Source: AWTP1-13 sp033764875 (GTDB taxonomy: Bacteria > Pseudomonadota > Alphaproteobacteria > Rhizobiales > Hyphomicrobiaceae). Taken from it: a stretch of DNA of 64,000 nucleotides. Position 1 is the stretch's first letter, and each line of letters opens with the position of its first letter. Position numbers and translations under genes: made by a program. The notes under the pieces were generated by a model. The model had not been told where the DNA came from. It saw only the letters and a list, made by a program, of their open reading frames with translations, and did no database searches. Of the stretch, positions 10,161 to 18,501 are shown in pieces. The DNA lies in NCBI GenBank assembly GCA_033764875.1, contig JANRIO010000134.1, forward strand, positions 1-64,000. The letters are read 5' to 3'.

Positions 10161-10597
10161 GGTGCCTGCTGTGTCGCTGCTGCTGGTGGCGCGGTGCTCC
10201 CGCGCCGTCGGAAGGGATGCGCACGGCTGGAGGGATCGGGCGCAGCACTGTTAGACGCCTTCTCCGGTCGCGCGCAAGCGGGGACGCGCGGCTCCCTGGG
10301 GTGCGGCGCCCCGCTGTTGATGGTGAGCCTGCGCGCAGGTTTCAAGGCGCGCCGAGCGCTTTGCCGGCGCCTATGGCGCTTGGGCCCCTGCCTCCGTCTC
10401 GGCCGCGGGTATGGGCCCGCTTGAGGCCGGCTGAAGGCCCGCGACGATCCGCCCGGGCCCGTTCGCCAGCGAGCGGTGGCCTGGGCACTGACCGCGGGCC
10501 AAGGCGAGGACGGGCATGGCAGGCTGGAGCGGAGGCGGACGGCGCCGGCGGCTGTCCGGCAACGGGGCGGCGGCTTACGACCGCGGGATCGCGGCGC
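10161..10597. other. Long intergenic region, no gene seen
   Basis: These 437 bases lie upstream of the ABC pair and downstream of the cysteine-repeat gene (both leftward). Open frames here have arginine/proline-rich, low-complexity translations and no ribosome sites. I see no RNA gene or repeat that I can defend. Confidence 0.5.
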
Positions 10598-11344
10598 TCA
10601 GCGACCGAGCGTGCACGCGCTCTGCGACTTCCGGTACGGCTTCTCGCATTCCCAGCCGCTGCCGCTGGCATCGAGGTGAGCGTTGGCCGGCAGGACGATC
10701 GTCTCGCACGCGTCCCCCATGCGCGCGTAGCCGCGATCGCATTTCCAGCTTTGCCCGGTTCCCGTGAGATAGGCGCGGGCCGGAACCAGGATCCGGACGC
10801 ACTTCTCGTACTGCTCGACGAAACCGCGCGCGCACGACCACCCGCTGCCGAAGCTGGAGCCGTTGAGGTAGGCATTGTCCGGAGGCACGATGGCCGCGCA
10901 CTCCGCGCCGACGGGCCGGTACCCGCGCTCGCAGTCCCAGCCGCGCGCGCTGGTCTCGGATAGGAAGCCGAACGCGGGGACCTTGATCTGGAGGCACGCA
11001 CCCTCGCGCGCCTGGTAGCCGCGCTCGCAGGTCCAGCCGTTGCCGAAGCCGTATCCGGTCAGGAAGGCGTGCTCCGGCACGACGATCCTCTCGCACGCGC
11101 CGGCCCTCTCGCGATACCCCCGCCGGCAGTCCCAGCCGCGCGCGCTGCCGCTGTCGCTGAGGTAGGCGTTGTCCGGCACCACGATGCGCACGCAAGCGCC
11201 GCCCTGGCGGACGGAGCCGCTGTCGCATGCGGCCCTCGATGCGTGCGGCGCCGCGTCCGAGCCAGGAGCCGTTGGCCGAGTCTGGGCCAGTGCCGACGAG
11301 GAGACCAGCACGACCGGCAGCAGCCACCACAGTCCGCGCATCAT
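10598..11344 (-). CDS. Secreted cysteine-rich tandem-repeat protein
   Basis: This 248-residue protein has a signal peptide (about residues 1-20, cleavage after ALA) and is otherwise built from six repeats of about 32 residues plus a partial seventh. Each unit follows C-x(10)-C-x-x-I-x-x-P-x-x-A/G-x-L ... G/S-W-x, for example CRRGYRERAGAC then IVVPEHAFL then GNGWT. Two cysteines per unit probably pair, giving a rod of small disulfide modules outside the cytoplasm. I know no function for this repeat; similar VPxNAxL / WxCxRGY repeats occur in alphaproteobacterial hypothetical proteins. The start is either of two adjacent ATGs. It stands alone. Confidence 0.75.
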   Translation of the reverse strand: MMRGLWWLLPVVLVSSSALAQTRPTAPGSDAAPHASRAACDSGSVRQGGACVRIVVPDNAYLSDSGSARGWDCRRGYRERAGACERIVVPEHAFLTGYGFGNGWTCERGYQAREGACLQIKVPAFGFLSETSARGWDCERGYRPVGAECAAIVPPDNAYLNGSSFGSGWSCARGFVEQYEKCVRILVPARAYLTGTGQSWKCDRGYARMGDACETIVLPANAHLDASGSGWECEKPYRKSQSACTLGR

Positions 11345-11432
11345 GGATACGTCCCTTCCTGCGAGCCGCTATGGCGTGCCGCGCCGGCGGCCTTGACCCC
11401 GGCCCGGTCGCAACCGGCCGGGAGCGTCGCCA

Positions 11433-11630
11433 TCATACGCGCCGCGAAAGCTCGCTCTCCTTGGCGATGCGCTCGTACGGCTCTTCCTTGCTTTTGACCC
11501 GATAGGAGGCCTCGCCGTTCTCCGCAGGCAGCTGCCTGAGAATCTCATAGCGACGTCCGGCCGTCGGCACGCCCGATCGGTTCGGAATGAAATCCACCAT
11601 CTGGCCAACCTGGAACTTGTGCGCTTTCAT
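11433..11630 (-). CDS. Small conserved protein, unknown function
   Basis: This is a 65-residue basic protein beginning MKAHKFQVGQMVDFIPNR and containing RYEILRQLP and KSKEEPYERIAKESELSR. The pattern (a short beta-rich K/R protein ending in AKESEL) is one I associate with a small conserved family in Hyphomicrobiales. No membrane segment or catalytic motif is present; an SH3-like fold is possible but is inference. Confidence 0.65.
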   Translation of the reverse strand: MKAHKFQVGQMVDFIPNRSGVPTAGRRYEILRQLPAENGEASYRVKSKEEPYERIAKESELSRRV

Positions 11631-11750
11631 CGGTACTCCTGTAGTGGCGGCGACGCGGCAGTGCGCGCCAGCGCGAGAGGGCCCCGTCGCCTTGTGCAGC
11701 GGGAGCGCGCGAGCCTCAGGGACTGCAGAAGCAGGTCGGGCAGGCCGACG

Positions 11751-11846
11751 TCAGTGGGTGTGCACGATCTGCAGCAAGACGATTGCCGCACACAGGCCGA
11801 ACGTTGCAATGATCCCGAACCAGAACTCGATGCGCGTCAGTTGCAT
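11751..11846 (-). CDS. 31-residue single-pass membrane peptide
   Basis: Starting at the ATG at 11846, the product is MQLTRIEFWFGIIATFGLC and twelve more residues ending HTH: one transmembrane helix with short tails. The start is supported by a strong ribosome site (GGAAGGGG, about 7 bases upstream). An in-frame ATG at 11879 has none. It lies between another tiny gene and a desaturase. Such short anchored peptides may regulate a membrane enzyme, but no partner is shown. Confidence 0.5.
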   Translation of the reverse strand: MQLTRIEFWFGIIATFGLCAAIVLLQIVHTH

Positions 11847-12007
11847 GAAAGCCCCTTCCGACGCGCGCTTCTCGCTCATTGAGAGCAAGGCCGTCTCGCG
11901 GTCGCCGACAGTAGCACGCGGCCGATGCAGCACCTAGGAATATAAAAAACCGTGCTCCGCGCGGAATTCGGCCGCCGCATCTCGCCGCGTGACGCGCATT
12001 CTTATCG

Positions 12008-12880
12008 TTAACCGTCTCTGCGCAGCGCCGGTGAAGGCAGGGCGACATTCCAGACCAGGCCCGCAGCCTGCAGGAGGCGGATGAGCAGGAACGAGAAGTC
12101 GAACTCCCACCACCGATGCCCGTGGCGCGCCGAGGTCGGGTCGGCGTGGTGGTTGTTGTGCCAGCCTTCGCCGGCGGCCATGAAGCCCACGAGCACGTTG
12201 TTGCGGCTCTGATCGCCGGTGGCGTAGCTCTGGTAGCCCCAGACATGGGCGGCGGAGTTGACGGACCAGGTGATGTGCCAGACCACGATCGTGCGCAGCG
12301 CTCCGCCCCACACCAGCCAGCTCGATCCGAGCTGGAGCGCGTCGGCGCCGGTGCCGCCCGCCGCAAAGCCGAGGCCGGCCCCGGCGAGGAAGATCAGGCC
12401 CCACACGAGGAAGGACACCACGATCCAGCGCTTGCGCCGCTCGAGCCACGCATAGAGCGGATCGCGCATGAGATCCTTGGCGTAGCGGTCGATCAGCGCC
12501 TTCGACTTCATGTCCCCTGTGCGCATCAGCAGCCAGCCGAAATGGGACCAGAAGAAGCCTTTCAGCGGCGAGTGCGGATCGCGCGCATCGTCGGAGTGGT
12601 GGTGATGCCGCCGGTGCACGGCAACCCAAAGCGCGGGCGAGAACTCGAGGCTGCAGGTGCCGAGGATCGCCAGCAGGTGCTCGAACCACAGCGGGCACGA
12701 GAAGCCGCGGTGCGTCAGCAGCCGGTGAAATCCGACATTGAGGCCGAGGACGCCGAAGAGGTTCACGCCCACAGCGAGCAGGACGACCCCGCTCCAGCTG
12801 AAGAAATAGGGGTGAAACGCGAACGCCGCGATGACGTGGCAAATAATGAACCCCGACAGTGCATCAGCTTTGAGCTGCAT
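12008..12880 (-). CDS. Membrane fatty acid desaturase, acyl-CoA/stearoyl delta-9 type
   Basis: This 290-residue membrane enzyme of the delta-9 desaturase family inserts a cis double bond into a saturated acyl chain using a di-iron centre. The three histidine boxes are HRLLTH, HRRHHH and HNNHH, with GEGWHNNHH in its usual C-terminal place. Hydrophobic stretches lie between boxes. The start at ATG 12880 (MQLKADAL) has an AGGA site 7 bases upstream; a TTG at 12940 would add 20 residues. Together with the second desaturase at 14.8 kb and a cold-shock gene it suggests membrane-fluidity control. Electron donor genes are not nearby. Confidence 0.88.
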   Translation of the reverse strand: MQLKADALSGFIICHVIAAFAFHPYFFSWSGVVLLAVGVNLFGVLGLNVGFHRLLTHRGFSCPLWFEHLLAILGTCSLEFSPALWVAVHRRHHHHSDDARDPHSPLKGFFWSHFGWLLMRTGDMKSKALIDRYAKDLMRDPLYAWLERRKRWIVVSFLVWGLIFLAGAGLGFAAGGTGADALQLGSSWLVWGGALRTIVVWHITWSVNSAAHVWGYQSYATGDQSRNNVLVGFMAAGEGWHNNHHADPTSARHGHRWWEFDFSFLLIRLLQAAGLVWNVALPSPALRRDG

Positions 12881-12985
12881 AGGCGCGTCCTGTCGGCCGG
12901 GTTTCGCCGAATCCTTGGACGCAATTCGTAGCCGTAGCAAGAAAAAACAAAATCATGCTCGCATTAATGCAGGAGTCCTGTCAGA

Positions 12986-13231
12986 TTGAAAAACATGATC
13001 AAGACCACGCAAGTCACGCATTTCATGGTCGAGCCGACCGACTATGGCTGGGCCGTTCGCATCGGCTCCTCGCGGCTTGGTCTGTTCGTGTCGCAGAAGC
13101 AAGCCGTCGCCGACGTCCGGAAGCGGCAGAAGGGACTGCGCGCCAAAGGACAGAAGAGCGACGTCACCGTGGTCGACGAGGACGCGCATGCGCCGCGTCC
13201 GCGGCTGCAGCCCTTCTTCAGGAGCCGCTAG
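12986..13231 (+). CDS. Small protein, unknown function
   Basis: This 81-residue basic protein has the core YGWAVRIGSSRLGLFVSQKQAVADVRKRQ, which looks like a short beta-beta-alpha domain. I do not recognise a named family with certainty. The TTG start at 12986 is supported by AGGAG ten bases upstream; the ATG at 12995 is 19 bases from that site. It is divergent from the desaturase. Confidence 0.55.
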   Translation: MKNMIKTTQVTHFMVEPTDYGWAVRIGSSRLGLFVSQKQAVADVRKRQKGLRAKGQKSDVTVVDEDAHAPRPRLQPFFRSR

Positions 13232-13604
13232 GTTCGTCGGCGCGGGGCATGCGGGGGGCATGGCCGCCAGCGTCGACCTTCGGCCGGGGCATGTTCCAAG
13301 CTTTCCAGAGAGAGCAGATCGCGATCGCGCATCGGCGCCTGTCGCGTGACAGTGCGCGCAACGCGCGCTTCCTTACCCGAAGAATCGACGAGCGCTCCAG
13401 GGCATGCGTTCCAGGACACGCGCGAGCGCGACTGTGCGGGAAGTTTCAGCTCTCGGATGAAAATCTGCGCGCGTATGGCACGCCTTGCGCAGCAATCGCG
13501 CCGAGTGCGCGACGCCCCCGGGCGACGCAGGATCGCTCCTGCTCGCCGGAGGCAAAGCCGGCCGCCGCTATCCTGGCGACCGGCCCGTGTCAGCGCCTAA
13601 GCGC
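13232..13604. other. Intergenic region, no gene seen
   Basis: These 373 bases lie between the small rightward protein and the leftward cold-shock gene (convergent). I see no supported gene, tRNA or clear terminator. Confidence 0.5.
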
Positions 13605-13814
13605 TCAGGCTTCTTGGATGTTCGAGACGGCCATCTTGCCGGAGCGGCGGTCCTTCTCGGTGTCGAACGAGACCTTCTGTCCCTCCCGCAGCGTGCGAAG
13701 TCCCGCGCGCTCCAGTGCGGAGGCGTGCACGAACACGTCGGTGCCGCCGTCGGTGGGCTGGATGAATCCGTAGCCCTTCTGCTCGTTGTAGAATTTTACG
13801 GTGCCGTCTTTCAT
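13605..13814 (-). CDS. Cold-shock protein (CspA family)
   Basis: This 69-residue cold-shock domain protein binds single-stranded nucleic acid. RNP1 reads KGYGFIQP and RNP2 VFVHASAL, both with the aromatic and basic residues needed. It begins MKDGTVKFYNEQKGYGF, slightly divergent from the usual FN-x-x-KGFGF. It is surrounded by desaturase genes, consistent with a cold or stress role. The start is fixed by family length. Confidence 0.93.
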   Translation of the reverse strand: MKDGTVKFYNEQKGYGFIQPTDGGTDVFVHASALERAGLRTLREGQKVSFDTEKDRRSGKMAVSNIQEA

Positions 13815-14014
13815 TGAAGTACCTTCAGGATGTGCGTGATCAGCCGGGACACAAGATGCGTCCCGGGGATGGCATCGAGTTTTTGAGATGGTCCGAGCAG
13901 GCGCCGCGCGCGGCGATAGGTCGAGTTCCGACGCAAAATCGATGCACACCGTTACACCATGTCCGGGTTGGTGGCCAGCAAATGATTCTTGCCTGAGCGC
14001 GGCCGGCGCCGCGT

Positions 14015-14479
14015 TCATCGCCCGGCCGACGTCCGCCTGGGACGCCGGATCTGGATGCCGTGCTGCTCGGCGCGGCCCCGCCGGAAGCCGTGCTTCTCGT
14101 ACCAGGAGAGCAACTTCTCGTGCGGCGGCAGGCGGCAATCGGTCATGTTCTGCGCGAAGCCGACGATGCCCATCTGGTGCTGGTCTGCGGCATCGTTGAG
14201 CAGCCCCAGCACGAGGCTGCCGTTGCCCGCCACCGAGCTCGCATTCTTGATGAATTCCAGCTCCCACAGGTGAGGCTGCCGGGTGTCCCAGTTGACGTGC
14301 AGGTTGACGTCGAGCGCCGTGGCCAGCTTCAGCAGCGAGCTCAGCTCGACGATCTCGTCCGATCGAGTTCCGAAGTTCCGCGAGTGCTTGGTCAAGCGTG
14401 CCGTCCTTGTGCAGGCCGCGACGAGCTTGTCGCCAAGCTCGACGCGCGGCAGGTGTGTGATGCTTCCTTGGTCGCGCAT
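14015..14479 (-). CDS. GNAT-like acyltransferase-fold protein
   Basis: The 154-residue product ends with LLSWYEKHGFRRG, the typical last helix and strand of GNAT N-acetyltransferases. A long insert-like middle (DVNLHVNWDTRQPHLWELEFIKN, which I split here only by name) makes it unlike the common acetyltransferases, and the acetyl-CoA loop (Q/RxxGxG/A) is not obvious. It may be a degenerate or specialised member. The start is taken at ATG 14479; codons upstream are compositional. Substrate unknown. Confidence 0.5.
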   Translation of the reverse strand: MRDQGSITHLPRVELGDKLVAACTRTARLTKHSRNFGTRSDEIVELSSLLKLATALDVNLHVNWDTRQPHLWELEFIKNASSVAGNGSLVLGLLNDAADQHQMGIVGFAQNMTDCRLPPHEKLLSWYEKHGFRRGRAEQHGIQIRRPRRTSAGR

Positions 14480-14825
14480 GGCCCGCCTCGCCCCAGGGGG
14501 CGGCAGCGGCATGGGCGCAGCCGTGTTCCGCGCACGCGACTTCGAGGACGTGGCGCAGATCGCAGGTGCAGTCAGGAGCGAGAAGGCAGGGCACCCGTAC
14601 GCCCCTTGGGGGACGGCGCTCTGGCAGCCGGTGGTCCAGGGTCGTGCAGCGTGATGCGTGCAAAGCCCAAGCTGCCGGCTAGGCTAGCACATGCCGCGCG
14701 CGCCCGATAGCGCTCCGTGTGCAGGGTCCTGTGGACGTCGGATCACGCAAGGCAAGCCGCGGCCAGGCGCGCGGACGCCCGCGGGCAGGGCAGCGGCCAG
14801 ACGTTGCCGCGGCAGGGCCGCCCCG
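14480..14825. other. Intergenic region, no gene seen
   Basis: These 346 bases are upstream of the GNAT-like gene and downstream of the second desaturase (both leftward). No supported gene or repeat is seen. Confidence 0.45.
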
Positions 14826-15860
14826 TCACGCCGGCAGCTCGCCGGCCCGCCTCATGTCGGCGAGCTGGCGGAACGAGATCAGGCGCCGGCGCGTCTCGTC
14901 CCACAGCGCCAGCCGCGCGCAGGACAAGCTCTGCAGCAGGCTGAGGCGACCCACGTTCTTGAGCTCGGGATGGTCGCGCAGCACATTCGGAAGACGGTAG
15001 AACGGAATGCGGCTGCACATGTGGTGGACGTGATGCACGCCGATGCTGGCCGTGAGCCAGTCGAGCGCCGGCGGCAACTCGAAGTAGGAGCTGCCGTGCA
15101 GGGCTGCCCCGTGCACGGTCCAGCTATCGGCCTTCGCCCAGGACGTGTCCTCGAACTGGTGCTGGACGTAGAACAGCCAGACGCCGATGGAGGCCGCGAT
15201 CAGCACGATCGGCACGTGCACCAGCAGGAACGGCTTGAGGCCGATCAGCCAGATCATGCCGGCGGCCAGGAGCGCGATCGACAGGTTCGTCGTCATGGGG
15301 CTCAGCCACGATCTCCAGCGCAGCATGGTCCCGTCCATGGGAACCCGGTTCCTGAGCAGGAATATGTACGCCGGGCCCAGCCCGAACATGACGAGCGGAT
15401 TGCGGTAGAGACGGTACCCGAGCCGCGCCAGGCGCGGGCGCGCCAGGTACTCCGAGACCGTCAGCGTGGTGATGTCGCCGATGCCGCGCTGGTCGAGGTT
15501 TCCCGACGTCGCGTGGTGCACGCTGTGGCTGCGGCGCCAGGCGTCGTAGGGCGTCAGCGTCAGCACGCTGATGCTGCGCCCGATCCAGTCGTTGGCCGAG
15601 CGGCGGGCAAACAGCGCCCCGTGCCCGCAGTCGTGCTGGATCATGAACAGCCGCACCAGGAAGCCCGCGGCCGGCACGGCGATGGCGAGGCTGAGCAGCA
15701 CGCTCACCTCTAGGCAGATCCAGGTCGCGATCCACAGCAGCACGAACGGCACGATCGTGACCGCGATCTCCTGCACGGACCGGGCGCCGTTGGCGCCCCG
15801 GTAGCGATTGAGGAGGGGCAACCAGTCTTTTGCGCTGGCAGGGGCCTCGCGCGCGTCCAT
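14826..15860 (-). CDS. Membrane fatty acid desaturase, omega-6/delta-12 (DesA-like) type
   Basis: This 344-residue membrane protein belongs to the other large desaturase class. Histidine boxes are HDCGH, HSVHH and HHVHH, each in the expected spacing, with several membrane helices between. Members act on acyl lipids to add a second double bond, or on related substrates. The start at ATG 15860 gives a normal length; upstream in-frame starts would add up to 29 residues and no ribosome site decides. Before the mobile element inserted, this gene would have been the neighbour of tRNA-Ser. Confidence 0.87.
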   Translation of the reverse strand: MDAREAPASAKDWLPLLNRYRGANGARSVQEIAVTIVPFVLLWIATWICLEVSVLLSLAIAVPAAGFLVRLFMIQHDCGHGALFARRSANDWIGRSISVLTLTPYDAWRRSHSVHHATSGNLDQRGIGDITTLTVSEYLARPRLARLGYRLYRNPLVMFGLGPAYIFLLRNRVPMDGTMLRWRSWLSPMTTNLSIALLAAGMIWLIGLKPFLLVHVPIVLIAASIGVWLFYVQHQFEDTSWAKADSWTVHGAALHGSSYFELPPALDWLTASIGVHHVHHMCSRIPFYRLPNVLRDHPELKNVGRLSLLQSLSCARLALWDETRRRLISFRQLADMRRAGELPA

Positions 15861-16288
15861 GAGGGTCAAATTGTCATCCGATTGTGGGGTAGGGAACGTG
15901 CGCGGCTTGGCTTGCGCGTGGCCGCATCTGAGGCGAGCAGCGTGCAAGGCCCTGGGGCTCCTCTAGCCTGCACGCCACGAGTATGCGACAGGCACCATCG
16001 CCGATCCCGTGCAAACTAGACGAATTGCTCGAGGCAGCGCAAGCGCCGTGCCCTGATGCGCATCGCGCCGGCCGCTTCCGCGCCCCTATCGCCGCCCGTC
16101 CATGGCGCCGAAGCAGGACACGCGCTGATTGGCGGATGGGGAGTCTGACAGGCAATAGTCCCAAACCATCCCGCACAGTCTCGGAACGGGCTGATTTTCA
16201 ATAGTTTCCCGCGCGGCGTCGTCTAGACCGGTCCGAACCAGTCTGGCAGAATCCATGACGGATTTGTGGGTAGATTCGGGGGCTGGGC
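15861..16288. other. Junction of chromosome and mobile element, no gene seen
   Basis: This 428-base stretch holds the left attachment repeat (16130-16143) and, inside the element, TTGTGGGTAGA at 16264-16274, which recurs near the right end. No supported gene is seen. Confidence 0.6.
16130..16143. repeat. Left attachment repeat (attL core)
   Basis: TGGCGGATGGGGAG is identical to 30236-30249, the 3' end of tRNA-Ser including the CCA, discriminator base and 3' acceptor strand. The match stops at both edges. It lies 145 bases before the integrase start, as expected for a site-specific integration scar. Confidence 0.85.
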
Positions 16289-17479
16289 TTGGGCGGACAC
16301 TCGAAACTGACCGCACTGAAGGTGTCGAAACTCAAGGCTCCGGGCCGCTATGGCGATGGTGGGGGATTGTGGCTGCAGGTCTCCCAGTCCGGCACGAAGT
16401 CGTGGCTCTTCCGCTTCATGATCGAAGGCCGCGCTCGGCAGATGGGCTTGGGCGCGGTTCACACTGTAGGCCTCGCCGACGCGCGCGCCCGAGCGCAGGC
16501 CGCGCGCGCCCTCCTGCTCGATGGGCTGGACCCGATTGAGGCGAGGGAAAAGCGCAAGGCGGATCAGCGGGCCGAGGTGGCAAAGCGGGTCACGTTCCGC
16601 GACGCGGCCGACCGCTACATCGCTGCCCATGCTGCAGGTTGGAGGAACGCGAAGCACGCCGCGCAATGGCGCGCGACCCTCGATCTCTACGCATTCCCGG
16701 TGATCGGGGATCTCTCGGTTGCGACGGTGGAGACCGCGCACGTTCTGCGGATCCTCGAGCCGATTTGGGCGGCCAAGACGGAGACCGCATCCCGCGTGCG
16801 CGGCCGCATCGAGGCCGTGCTCGACTGGGCCGCTGCGCGCCGCCATCGCGCCGGCGACAACCCGGCCCGATGGCGGGGGCACCTGGACAAACTGCTCCCC
16901 GCCCGAGCCAAGGTGCAGAGGATCGCGCACCACCCCGCAATGCCCTTCGCGCAGTTGCCTCTCTTTATGGCCGAGCTACGCGCCCGCGGCGGTCTGTCGG
17001 CCCGGGCCCTCGAGTTCACCATCCTCACCGCGGCGCGAACGGGCGAGACGATCGCCGCGACGTGGGTCGAAGTCGACCTTGAGGCGGCCGTCTGGACCGT
17101 CCCTGCAGGCCGCATGAAATCTGGCAGGGAGCACAGAGTCCCGCTCTCGAAGCAGGCCTGCAGCCTCCTGCATGCGCTGCCGCGGGTGAAGGGCTCGGCG
17201 TTCGTTTTCCCCGGCGGCCGGGCGGGGAGGGGACTTTCGAACATGGCGCTCTTGGAGCAGTTGCGGGGCATGCGCGGCCGCGGCCTTACCGTGCACGGTT
17301 TCAGGTCGGCTTTCAGAGACTGGTGCGGCGAGTGCACAAATTTCCCGCGAGAGGTCGCAGAGGCGGCGCTTGCTCACGTAGTCGGTGACAAGGCAGAGCA
17401 GGCCTATCGCCGTGGCGACGCCCTGGAGAAGAGGCGCGAGCTAATGGCGGCGTGGGCAGCCTTTTGTGAGGGCAAATGA
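16289..17479 (+). CDS. int: Tyrosine site-specific integrase (DUF4102/P4 type)
   Basis: This 396-residue integrase has an N-terminal DUF4102 arm-binding region (KLKAPGRYGDGGGLWLQVS), a SAM-like core-binding region around 100-190 and a catalytic domain. The catalytic residues are Arg in LTAARTGE, His and Arg in VHGFRSAFRDW, and Tyr in AYRRGD. Members integrate islands and phages into tRNA genes, in line with the tRNA-Ser repeats. The best reading starts at TTG 16289; the N-terminus after it matches the family. Its stop overlaps the next start (ATGA). The protein appears intact, so mobility is possible. Confidence 0.93.
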   Translation: MGGHSKLTALKVSKLKAPGRYGDGGGLWLQVSQSGTKSWLFRFMIEGRARQMGLGAVHTVGLADARARAQAARALLLDGLDPIEAREKRKADQRAEVAKRVTFRDAADRYIAAHAAGWRNAKHAAQWRATLDLYAFPVIGDLSVATVETAHVLRILEPIWAAKTETASRVRGRIEAVLDWAAARRHRAGDNPARWRGHLDKLLPARAKVQRIAHHPAMPFAQLPLFMAELRARGGLSARALEFTILTAARTGETIAATWVEVDLEAAVWTVPAGRMKSGREHRVPLSKQACSLLHALPRVKGSAFVFPGGRAGRGLSNMALLEQLRGMRGRGLTVHGFRSAFRDWCGECTNFPREVAEAALAHVVGDKAEQAYRRGDALEKRRELMAAWAAFCEGK

Positions 17480-18060
17480 GCCGGATCCCAACTTTCTCTG
17501 CGCGGCTCGCACGGGCTTCCCGTGCTGCTCGACTGGCCGGAGGTCAGTGGCAGGCGGCGCATGATACCTGGGCGCGCCACCGAACTGAACAGTCTCTCAT
17601 CAGCCTCAGAGCGGCAGAAGCTGAATGGGCTGCAGCGACCGAGCGCCTGCAAAGGCTGAAGAGCGCGGCCGATTGGTGGCAAGCGGCACTCGGGACCGGC
17701 AACGCCAGCCTCGATGGGGATCAGACCACGGTGTCGGCGATGGACCTCGCTCTCGCCACGGCTGTGGACCTTGGTGATCCGTGCGCGGTCGCGGATCTCG
17801 TCGAAGCTTCCGGCGGCCTTAACGGGCCGCAGTGTCGCTCGCTCGCCGGATATTTCCGTGGTCATACGGCGGAGCGACGTGGCCGCCCGCAGGGCGTCGC
17901 GAAAACGGCGCGCATCAAGGAAGCGCTCTCGGCTTATCACGCGCGGCGACAGAGCGGGGAAGCGCGCGCCGACGCGCTACGCGCCGTTGCCGCGTCGGCA
18001 GCCATCTCCGAAAGCGATCTCGCCGGCGCCGTCCGGCGCGGAGGACCGCGCAAGAAATAG
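17476..18060 (+). CDS. Element-borne protein, unknown function
   Basis: This is a 194-residue protein that I do not recognise. The first 70 residues are Ala/Arg-rich helical (probable coiled coil, RAAEAEWAAATERLQRL). The C-terminus has basic stretches (TAERRGRPQGVAKTARIKEAL) with a helix-turn-helix look. It overlaps the integrase by four bases, so it is cotranslated with it; a role in integration, excision or regulation is inference. Confidence 0.6.
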   Translation: MSRIPTFSARLARASRAARLAGGQWQAAHDTWARHRTEQSLISLRAAEAEWAAATERLQRLKSAADWWQAALGTGNASLDGDQTTVSAMDLALATAVDLGDPCAVADLVEASGGLNGPQCRSLAGYFRGHTAERRGRPQGVAKTARIKEALSAYHARRQSGEARADALRAVAASAAISESDLAGAVRRGGPRKK

Positions 18061-18140
18061 CACCAGTTTTTATGCGCTGGCCGCTATCTGCAAATCGCCT
18101 GATCCTATTGTCCAGAGCCATCTGGACGAGGGGACTGGAC

Positions 18141-18368
18141 ATGCCCGAGAACAACACGACCGCGGCAGCGCCTGAGGGCCCGACACTGCTGCTGATCGGC
18201 GCCGTTCAACGCCGCACTGACCTTCCCCGGTCGACCATCTACCTGCTCATCGACCGCGGCGAGTTTCCGCGACCGGTACGGCTGACGCCGCGCCGCGTGG
18301 CCTGGGTGGCCTCAGAGATCGACGCCTTCATTGCGAGCAAGATCGCGGCGCGCGATAGGGCTGCCTGA
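18141..18368 (+). CDS. AlpA-family DNA-binding regulator
   Basis: The 75-residue product carries the AlpA/MerR-like helix-turn-helix: QRRTDLPRSTIYLLIDRGEFPRPV followed by RRVAWVASEIDAFIASKIA, the winged part typical of AlpA (motif quoted in pieces). AlpA proteins regulate integrase or act as excisionases in P4-like elements, which suits its place near the integrase. The start is ATG 18141. It is followed by a hairpin. Confidence 0.85.
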   Translation: MPENNTTAAAPEGPTLLLIGAVQRRTDLPRSTIYLLIDRGEFPRPVRLTPRRVAWVASEIDAFIASKIAARDRAA

Positions 18369-18374
18369 AGCGAA

Positions 18375-18405
18375 AGCCCCGAGGCCTTGCAGGGCGCTCG
18401 GGGCT
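18375..18405 (+). terminator. Hairpin after the AlpA gene
   Basis: AGCCCCGAG (18375-18383) pairs with CTCGGGGCT (18397-18405), and inner GCC/GGC extends the stem with one bulge. It lies seven bases after the AlpA stop. No T tract follows, so it could be a Rho-independent-like stop or an mRNA-stabilising structure. Confidence 0.45.
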
Positions 18406-18501
18406 GGTGCTGCGTGAGCCGCGCCGTGCATGGCGCAAACTCAAGTCCTGGCGCAGCCATCATACACCGAACGCGCGCGCGCCTGAAGTCCTGGAACGAC
18501 G

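Noticed and set aside
10217..11001. Overlapping frames on both strands around the cysteine-repeat gene
   Set aside because: Their repeats are echoes of the real repeat gene in other frames; no signal peptide or motif.
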